Shown here: piece after piece, positions 6,742 through 10,884 of the stretch
How positions within the stretch are numbered: position 1 is the stretch's first letter
Layout: each line of letters opens with the position of its first letter
NCBI GenBank assembly: GCA_009699615.1
Contig: WLNV01000035.1
Location: 1 to 10,884, forward strand
Source: Actinomycetota bacterium
GTDB lineage: Bacteria; Actinomycetota; Thermoleophilia; Solirubrobacterales; Solirubrobacteraceae
Direction of reading: 5' to 3'
Length of the DNA: 10,884 nt
Notes under the pieces: generated by a model
Seen by the model: the letters and a program-made list of their open reading frames with translations, nothing else
Told to the model about the DNA's origin: nothing
The model's database searches: none
Translations under genes and position numbers: made by a program

Positions 6742-7464
6742 CTACTTCAGGTCGCGGCTGATGAAGCGCGCGGCGCCGGCACCGATTACGACGATCAGCC
6801 AGCCTGCGACGGCCAGTAGCGCCACGCCAAGCGCGAGCGTCGCTGCGTCGCCCGTTATCGCGTCACCGACCGACGTCGTTGCCGAACCGAGGCTGTACTT
6901 GCCAACCGTGGGGATCTGCTGCAGACCGGCGTCAACGCCGAGCGCGAGCACGAGGGCGGCAACGAGTCCGGCGGTATAGCTGCGGAATAGCAGTGCCAGT
7001 CCAAACGCGAATACTCCCCAGAGCAGCGCTTCGACGCCAGCGCTGACGGCGGTATCCAGTTGCTGCGCGAACGGGAAAGCGACCGAGCCGACAGATGCCA
7101 TGATGGCTTCGATCAGCAGAGTGATTGCCATCACCGCGACGACGTAGGCCAGCAGCAAGCCGACGGCACTGCCAAGTTTCACCAGCACCAGCCGAGCGCG
7201 GGACGGCTGGACGGTCGCAGCCAGCCGCAAAGTCTTGCTCGCAAACTCAAGGCCGAAGATCCACGCCCCGAGGACGATCGCGCCGATCGCGACGATTACC
7301 TGAGCAATCAAGTCGGGCACCTCGTAGTAGGCAGTTGCAGAGCCACCCTCCGGAGCGATGACCGCAACGATGACCGCTCCGACCACAATCAGACCGAGCG
7401 TGATGATCAACGTAAGCCGCGGCGCTGGCATGCTGCGGATCTTTAGGAGCTCAGCGGCAAACAT
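6742..7464 (-). CDS. ABC-2 type transporter permease
   Basis: A 240-residue membrane subunit of an ABC exporter with six hydrophobic segments (near 17-36, 52-72, 97-120, 140-160, 164-182 and 210-232). The cytoplasmic loop after helix 2 has EFASKTLRLAATVQPSRARLVLVKL (near 73-97; the pattern E...KT.R....P.R....K), the coupling region typical of ABC-2 permeases. The N-terminal AELLKIRS also fits the family. It starts 2 nt after the stop of the ATPase gene, and a G-rich Shine-Dalgarno-like stretch (GAGGGGGTGGG) lies within the end of that gene, so the two are translated from one mRNA. A homodimer of this permease with the ATPase is likely. Substrate is unknown. Confidence 0.88.
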   Translation of the reverse strand: MFAAELLKIRSMPAPRLTLIITLGLIVVGAVIVAVIAPEGGSATAYYEVPDLIAQVIVAIGAIVLGAWIFGLEFASKTLRLAATVQPSRARLVLVKLGSAVGLLLAYVVAVMAITLLIEAIMASVGSVAFPFAQQLDTAVSAGVEALLWGVFAFGLALLFRSYTAGLVAALVLALGVDAGLQQIPTVGKYSLGSATTSVGDAITGDAATLALGVALLAVAGWLIVVIGAGAARFISRDLK

Positions 7465-7466
7465 CG

Positions 7467-8390
7467 TCAGCCCACCCCCTCGCCAGCCGAGGTTAGGTCG
7501 AGGAAGACAGACTCCAGATCAGCCGTCTGCGGGCGCAGCTCGTCGGGGTAGACGCCGGCGTCGGCGAGCACTTTGGCGATGACCGACCCCGGCTGATCTC
7601 CTGTATCCACGCGGATCTCGCCGTTTTCGAACACGGTCGCAGCGACCCCTGCTGCAGTCAGCGCGGCCAACGCAGCGTCGCCGTTTCCGGCCGGTACGCG
7701 CAGGACGATGCCGCTGGTCGTGATGATCGAAGCGATTGGACCTTCGGCAATCAACTTCCCTTCACGAATGATCACGATCTCGTCGACTGTTCGCTCAATC
7801 TCGTCGAGCACGTGGGAGGAGACGAGCGCCGTCATCCCGCGTGACGGCAACGAACGGATCAGCTCGCGCATCTCGACTACGCCCTCGGGGTCGAGGCCGT
7901 TGATCGGCTCGTCGAGCACAACGAGCTCCGGTTCGTGAACCAGCGCCAGCGCCAGGCTCATCCGCTGACGCATCCCCAGCGAGAAGCTCTTGACCTTGTC
8001 GGTCGAACGTGACGAGAGGCCAACGGTCTCAAGCACCGCGTCGATCTTCGGGTCGCGGCGGCCGATGCCGAACCCGGCGCACTGAATCTCAATATTCTGC
8101 CGCGCCGTTGCCCGCTCGTAGAGCGCAGGCAGCTCGATGTGCGAACCGGTGCGGCGAACCGCCGCCGCAAAGGCAGCCGTTCCCTGCAGAGCGCCAAACA
8201 GCGCAATCTGCCCGGAGTTTGGCGCTGCCAGCCCAAGCAGCAGCTTCATCGTCGTTGACTTGCCGGCCCCGTTTGAGCCAAGTAGTCCGGTTACCGAGCG
8301 CTCGGCAACATCGAAGCAGAGCCCGTCGACGGCGTTGCGCGAGCCGTAGGCTTTTGTTACTGAATCGAAGCTGAGAATTGGACTTGCCAC
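7467..8390 (-). CDS. ABC transporter ATP-binding protein (BcrA/LanF-like)
   Basis: A 307-residue ATPase subunit. Seen: Walker A GSNGAGKST (38-46), a variant Q-loop with Glu86 in GSHIELPALYERATARQNI (82-100), signature region FSLGM (136-140), Walker B LVVLDEP with Glu161, D-loop GLDPEG (165-170) and switch His193 in SSHVLDE. Residues about 215-307 are the extra C-terminal domain common in ATPases of drug and bacteriocin-immunity exporters. Glu in place of the usual Q-loop Gln, followed by PALY, is characteristic of bacitracin/lantibiotic-immunity-type proteins (BcrA, LanF). The GTG at 8390 is chosen because the domain begins there (ILSFDSVTKAYG) and TAACCT lies 7 nt upstream; extension to an in-frame ATG at 8603 would overlap the divergent secreted protein gene and adds no domain. 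First gene of the operon with the permease. Confidence 0.9.
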   Translation of the reverse strand: MASPILSFDSVTKAYGSRNAVDGLCFDVAERSVTGLLGSNGAGKSTTMKLLLGLAAPNSGQIALFGALQGTAAFAAAVRRTGSHIELPALYERATARQNIEIQCAGFGIGRRDPKIDAVLETVGLSSRSTDKVKSFSLGMRQRMSLALALVHEPELVVLDEPINGLDPEGVVEMRELIRSLPSRGMTALVSSHVLDEIERTVDEIVIIREGKLIAEGPIASIITTSGIVLRVPAGNGDAALAALTAAGVAATVFENGEIRVDTGDQPGSVIAKVLADAGVYPDELRPQTADLESVFLDLTSAGEGVG

Positions 8391-8397
8391 CGCGGGC

Positions 8398-8403
8398 AGG
8401 TTA
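8398..8403 (-). promoter_or_regulatory. -10 box (TAACCT) for the leaderless ABC operon mRNA
   Basis: TAACCT on the minus strand ends 7 nt before the GTG at 8390. The intervening bases are GC-only and offer no ribosome-binding site. It shares a 68-bp divergent gap with the secreted protein promoter. Confidence 0.55.
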
Positions 8404-8444
8404 GCGGCCAGCTCGAACCGGGGCGCCGGCAAGGCAAAGCTCAG

Positions 8445-8450
8445 TAGCCT
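8445..8450 (+). promoter_or_regulatory. -10 box (TAGCCT) for leaderless secreted protein mRNA
   Basis: TAGCCT ends 8 nt before the ATG at 8459. A GCGAAG follows, but it directly abuts the ATG and cannot serve as a normally spaced Shine-Dalgarno site. Confidence 0.5.
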
Positions 8451-8458
8451 CAGCGAAG

Positions 8459-8941
8459 ATGATTCGAACCCTGCCAGCCATTCTCGCCCTTGCCGCGATC
8501 GGCCTCCTGCCCGCATCGGCGCTCGCTGCCAAGCCCACAACGTGGAGCGGCAAGGTCGGTAATCCCGGCGGCCAATCGGTAACTGGGATTCGCGCCCAGA
8601 CACTGCAGCTTGGGATCAGTGGCAACAAGGTCGCCGTCAGAGAGCTGAAGCTGGTGATGATCTGCACCGACTCGTCGAGCGGGGCAGTCCGCAGGGCCGC
8701 CTTCGCCGTCAGCAGCGCTGAACGCGCACCACTGATCCGCAACCGCTTTGCGCTCAACTTCATTGCCCGCTCGGGTGGCTGGCACGTGCTCGTCAACCTT
8801 TCCGGCCGACTCGGCTCGGACGGCGTCGGTACGGCTCAGGTTCAGGTCACCGCGTCGGGGGTCACAGAAGGCTTCGACACCGTCGCTGAACACTGCGGCG
8901 CGAGCGCCAATTGGCGGGTCAAGCGCGCTCGCAGTTCCTAG
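8459..8941 (+). CDS. Small secreted protein, unknown function
   Basis: A 160-residue exported protein. Residues 1-24 are a clean signal peptide (MIRT, Leu/Ala-rich core, cleavage after ALAA near 23-24). The mature part begins KPTTWSGKVGNPGG and alternates short hydrophobic strands with Gly/Ser turns, suggesting an all-beta sandwich. It has two Cys, in MICTD (near 65) and AEHCGA (near 147), which could form one disulfide. The tail is basic (WRVKRARSS). No catalytic motif, lipobox or sortase signal is seen. Proteins of this general look (exported beta-rich domain with WSG-type start and a paired Cys) seem frequent in Solirubrobacterales-type genomes, but that is recollection, not a search result. 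It is divergent from the ABC operon and ends 19 bp from the 3' end of tRNA-Trp. Confidence 0.75.
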   Translation: MIRTLPAILALAAIGLLPASALAAKPTTWSGKVGNPGGQSVTGIRAQTLQLGISGNKVAVRELKLVMICTDSSSGAVRRAAFAVSSAERAPLIRNRFALNFIARSGGWHVLVNLSGRLGSDGVGTAQVQVTASGVTEGFDTVAEHCGASANWRVKRARSS

Positions 8942-8960
8942 TACCGCTGACGCTGGCTGA

Positions 8961-9031
8961 CGGGGAACCGAGGAATCGAACCTCGAGCAAGGGTTTTGGA
9001 GACCCCTATGTTGCCATTACACCAGTCCCCC
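8961..9031 (-). tRNA. tRNA-Trp (anticodon CCA)
   Basis: 71 nt folding as a full cloverleaf on the minus strand. Acceptor stem GGGGGAC/GTTCCCC has one G-U pair; D-stem GTGT/ACAT with GG in the loop; anticodon stem GGGGT/ACCCT with loop CTCCAAA, giving anticodon CCA; T-arm CGAGG-TTCGATT-CCTCG. The discriminator is G73 and the CCA tail is not encoded. It lies 52 bp after the FUSC gene on the same strand. Confidence 0.95.
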
Positions 9032-9043
9032 AGTGCCCCGCGC

Positions 9044-9049
9044 ACAATA
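9044..9049 (-). promoter_or_regulatory. Candidate -10 box (TATTGT) for tRNA-Trp
   Basis: TATTGT on the minus strand ends 12 nt before the first tRNA base, which would give a 5' leader of a few nt. TTCGGC at 9066-9071, 16 bp upstream, is a weak -35 candidate. Confidence 0.4.
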
Positions 9050-9083
9050 GCCAGCCGCGAGCGCGGCCGAAGGGCGACTGCCG

Positions 9084-10157
9084 TCATCGCGGTGTCAGCG
9101 GAGGCGGCGGCTTGCCGATCTCGTCGTTGCCCCAAAGCAGCCAACTCGCTGCCAGCGCGATCACGATTCCCAGAACCGTGTTGAGCACGCGGTACTCAGT
9201 CAGCCCGACGCCGCTGTAGAAGACGCTGCTAACCATCAGCAGCGCCGTTGGCGTCAGCAGCATCACGAGCCAGTGGTAGCTGCGCTCGCGCATCGCAAAA
9301 AGCGCGAATGCCATCAGCGATGCCGCGGCGGCAAGAACCCAGGGGTCGCCGGATAGGTAGACGAAGACGGCGGCGATGAGAATCCCGATAAACGAACCGG
9401 TCGAGCGCTGGATGCTGCGGATCCGGCTTGCGTGCGGGTCAGGTTGGAGGATCGCGAGGATTGTGAGCGCCACCCAGTAGCCGTAGGAGAGGTCGATCAG
9501 GCGGTAGGCGAGAACCGAAGCGGCCGTAGCCAGTCCGATCCGAAGCGCGTGGTGGCGGAGTACGGGACTGATTTGTAGCCTCGACCAGACAGCGCGGAAG
9601 GTCACTGCAATCCCCGGCCAAGTCGCTTCACCCTGGACCGGCGCCGGGCCACCACCAGCGATCAGCATCAATACCAGGCCTGCAGCACCGCCGATGGCAA
9701 GAGCAGCGACCGCTGGGCCGAGCGGCTGTGCCGGTAGCCCGTTGGTGATGATGAAGACGGCCCCGAGCACGAACCCGGTCAGTGCTCCGTGCTTTCCTGC
9801 GACGCGCAGCGTCGACCAAGCCCCAGTCCAGACGAAGGTCACAACTACGCAGGCGGCGATGTTCGGCTGCGTGATGTCGGCGAGCGCCACGGCGACGACT
9901 GAACCGATTAGGCAGAGCAGCCCCCACGCCCATCTATCGCTGACCTCGCGACCAGGAATGACGAGCGCGACGTTGAGGCCACCGAGCGCCGCTAGTAGCC
10001 CGAGAGTTGGCTCGCCAAGCGCCAAGCCGATCAGAAGCGGAAGCGCGACGGCGAGCATTCCGGCGAACGCGATCCCCCAGTCAATCTCCCGTTCCCCAAC
10101 GCGAAAGACCTCATCGGCGACCTGCTCAACCTGCTCAATTTGGTCTTGCGCGTCCAC
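9084..10157 (-). CDS. FUSC-family membrane protein
   Basis: A 357-residue inner-membrane protein of the fusaric-acid-resistance-like (FUSC) superfamily. After a polar, possibly coiled N-terminus (1-25) there is a first membrane block (about 28-167, six hydrophobic segments) and a second (about 204-342). The second holds the FUSC core: RIGLATAASVLAY, YWVALTILAILQPDPHASRIRSIQRSTGSFIGILIAA (near 227-263). The conserved P, R and QR..G..IG pattern is clear. The protein is shorter than classical YccS/AaeB pumps (about 650-720 residues) and lacks their large cytoplasmic domain. Start is GTG at 10157, 6 nt after a TAGTTT -10 box. tRNA-Leu lies 35 bp upstream and tRNA-Trp 52 bp downstream on the same strand. 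Aromatic-acid or drug export is the family association; the real substrate is unknown. Confidence 0.85.
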   Translation of the reverse strand: MDAQDQIEQVEQVADEVFRVGEREIDWGIAFAGMLAVALPLLIGLALGEPTLGLLAALGGLNVALVIPGREVSDRWAWGLLCLIGSVVAVALADITQPNIAACVVVTFVWTGAWSTLRVAGKHGALTGFVLGAVFIITNGLPAQPLGPAVAALAIGGAAGLVLMLIAGGGPAPVQGEATWPGIAVTFRAVWSRLQISPVLRHHALRIGLATAASVLAYRLIDLSYGYWVALTILAILQPDPHASRIRSIQRSTGSFIGILIAAVFVYLSGDPWVLAAAASLMAFALFAMRERSYHWLVMLLTPTALLMVSSVFYSGVGLTEYRVLNTVLGIVIALAASWLLWGNDEIGKPPPPLTPR

Positions 10158-10163
10158 GCCGAC

Positions 10164-10169
10164 AAACTA
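10164..10169 (-). promoter_or_regulatory. -10 box (TAGTTT) for leaderless FUSC mRNA
   Basis: TAGTTT on the minus strand ends 6 nt before the GTG at 10157 and lies just after the 3' end of tRNA-Leu. No Shine-Dalgarno site is present. Confidence 0.5.
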
Positions 10170-10192
10170 CACGGACGGGACAGCCATCTTGA

Positions 10193-10276
10193 TGCGGGCG
10201 AAGGGACTCGAACCCCCACAGCCTTTCGGCCACCGGCTCCTAAGGCCGGCGCGTCTACCAATTCCGCCACGCCCGC
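10193..10276 (-). tRNA. tRNA-Leu (anticodon TAG)
   Basis: 84 nt class II tRNA on the minus strand. Acceptor stem GCGGGCG/CGCCCGC; D-arm GTGGCGGAATTGGTAGACGC; anticodon stem around CTTAGGA gives anticodon TAG, reading CUA/CUN leucine codons; long variable arm TGGCCGAAAGGCTG; T-arm GGTTCGAGTCC. The discriminator is A73, as required for tRNA-Leu. CCA is not encoded. Confidence 0.95.
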
Positions 10277-10285
10277 GCGGCAAGG

Positions 10286-10291
10286 AGCCTA
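10286..10291 (-). promoter_or_regulatory. Candidate -10 box (TAGGCT) for tRNA-Leu
   Basis: TAGGCT on the minus strand ends 9 nt before the first base of tRNA-Leu, so the primary transcript would start within a few nt of the mature 5' end. No good -35 is seen. Confidence 0.4.
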
Positions 10292-10321
10292 GCGCCGCTG
10301 GCATGTGGGAACAGCGCCCGG

Positions 10322-10327
10322 TATCGT
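10322..10327 (+). promoter_or_regulatory. -10 box (TATCGT) for leaderless four-TM protein mRNA
   Basis: TATCGT ends 8 nt before the ATG at 10336. It lies about 30 bp from the divergent tRNA-Leu -10 box, so the two promoters face away from each other in a 59-bp gap. Confidence 0.5.
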
Positions 10328-10335
10328 CGCAAGCG

Positions 10336-10830
10336 ATGAAACCTGTGGTCCACAAGGGTGAAGCGGTGATCGAACATCCCAACCGCGCCAAGAGCGCGAG
10401 TCAGGCGATGCGCGCCGTCGTCGTCGCCGTTCTGATCCTCTCTTCGCTGCTGATCGCCGTGATCACGATCGGCGGCTGGAGCGCGCTGGCGGGAATGAAG
10501 CCGATCTGCATCGTCTGGATCTTCCTCGACCTCGTCTTCGCCTATAACGTCGCCAAGTGGAGGCGCGGCGTGCTGCCTGTGATCGCAACGCTGGCAATGA
10601 TGATGGCCGTCTTCGGCCTGATTGCGATCCCATCGTGGGTAGATCGCGAAGGCTTCGGCTACGCGCAGCCGGCGCTCAGCTCAGGTCTGCTCGGCAGCCT
10701 GACGGCGATTCTCGTCGCGCTGCAGGTGCTGGTAATCATCGCTTCGATGTACGCATTCCGCCAGCAATGGAACGTGGAAGTCGAACATTGGCCGGCCGAA
10801 GAGGGCGACGCCTTGCCGGCCGGCGCCTGA
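10336..10830 (+). CDS. Four-TM membrane protein, unknown function
   Basis: A 164-residue protein not recognised as a named family. A polar, partly basic N-terminus (1-27) is followed by four hydrophobic segments (near 28-48, 54-72, 78-98 and 116-138) and an acidic, Trp-containing tail (EVEHWPAEEGD). There are short basic loops (KWRRG) and one exposed loop (PSWVDREGFGYAQ). No enzymatic motif is visible. The reading frame is open much further upstream, to 9694, but that part runs antisense through the FUSC gene and tRNA-Leu. ATG at 10336 is the first sensible start and lies 8 nt after TATCGT. It sits between two tRNA-Leu genes. Confidence 0.75.
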   Translation: MKPVVHKGEAVIEHPNRAKSASQAMRAVVVAVLILSSLLIAVITIGGWSALAGMKPICIVWIFLDLVFAYNVAKWRRGVLPVIATLAMMMAVFGLIAIPSWVDREGFGYAQPALSSGLLGSLTAILVALQVLVIIASMYAFRQQWNVEVEHWPAEEGDALPAGA

Positions 10831-10847
10831 CCGACCATTCAGGCACC

Positions 10848-10853
10848 TACGAT
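10848..10853 (+). promoter_or_regulatory. Candidate -10 box (TACGAT) for the right-edge tRNA
   Basis: TACGAT ends 11 nt before the first base of the partial tRNA at 10865. CTGACC at 10827-10832 is a weak -35 candidate at 15 bp. Confidence 0.35.
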
Positions 10854-10864
10854 GTGACTGCCCT

Positions 10865-10884
10865 GCCCGGGTGGCGGAATGGTA
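10865..10884 (+). tRNA. tRNA-Leu, 5' part only (cut by window edge)
   Basis: The last 20 bases, GCCCGGGTGGCGGAATGGTA, read as a 7-nt acceptor strand, T8-G9 and the class II D-arm GGCGGAATGGTA, closely matching the same region of the tRNA-Leu at 10193-10276. The anticodon lies outside the window, so the isoacceptor cannot be told. Another class II tRNA is a less likely alternative. Confidence 0.75.

Noticed and set aside
8391..8603. N-terminal extension of the ABC ATPase to an upstream ATG
   Set aside because: It would overlap the divergent secreted protein gene by over 140 bp, shows no domain, and the GTG at 8390 has a -10 box at the correct leaderless distance.
9694..10335. Long open frame upstream of the four-TM protein that would make it a 378-residue protein
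   Set aside because: This part is antisense to the FUSC gene and to tRNA-Leu, is Ser/Pro/Arg-rich without domain character, and a promoter-start pair exists at 10322-10336.
1..10884. Mobile element, CRISPR array, phage or toxin-antitoxin system
   Set aside because: No direct repeat array, transposase, integrase, terminal inverted repeats or small toxin/antitoxin pair is visible.

Overview
The window looks like a GC-rich actinobacterial chromosome. High-GC codon use, GTG starts, leaderless-type promoters and Ala-rich secreted and membrane proteins suggest the Thermoleophilia/Solirubrobacterales side of the Actinomycetota; that placement is an inference from style, not from a marker gene. I see no insertion sequence, integrase, CRISPR array or phage gene. 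The region reads as ordinary chromosome with eleven protein genes, two complete tRNA genes and the 5' end of a third.

Layout. 47-1402 (-): secreted protein with a peptidylglycine-monooxygenase-like (type II copper) ligand set and a C-terminal cupredoxin domain. 1445-2965 (-): 14-TM DHA2-type MFS exporter. 3025-3681 (+): TRIC/UPF0126 channel, divergent from the exporter. 3688-4836 (-): PLP-dependent alanine/serine-glyoxylate-type aminotransferase. 5029-6042 (+): malyl-CoA lyase-type CitE-family enzyme, divergent from the aminotransferase across a 192-bp regulatory gap. 6032-6685 (-): membrane protein of unknown function. 6742-7464 and 7467-8390 (-): two-gene ABC transporter operon (permease and BcrA/LanF-like ATPase). 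8459-8941 (+): small secreted protein. 8961-9031 (-): tRNA-Trp(CCA). 9084-10157 (-): FUSC-family membrane protein. 10193-10276 (-): tRNA-Leu(TAG). 10336-10830 (+): four-TM membrane protein. 10865 to the window edge (+): start of another tRNA-Leu.

How the genes relate. The clearest functional link is the aminotransferase/lyase pair. The lyase would split malyl-CoA (or beta-methylmalyl-CoA) into glyoxylate and acetyl-CoA (or propionyl-CoA), and the aminotransferase would turn glyoxylate into glycine. The ABC operon is a self-contained transporter. The other genes look like independent housekeeping or envelope units.

The most striking pattern is regulatory. Eight protein genes that begin a transcription unit have a TANNNT -10 hexamer ending 6-8 nt before the start codon, which is the layout of leaderless mRNAs. 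The two glyoxylate-node genes are the exception: they have Shine-Dalgarno sites, a long AT-rich intergenic region and, for the lyase, a TTGACA -35 box. The best candidate for a less-described protein system is the putative monooxygenase-cupredoxin fusion at the left end. No larger novel system is evident.
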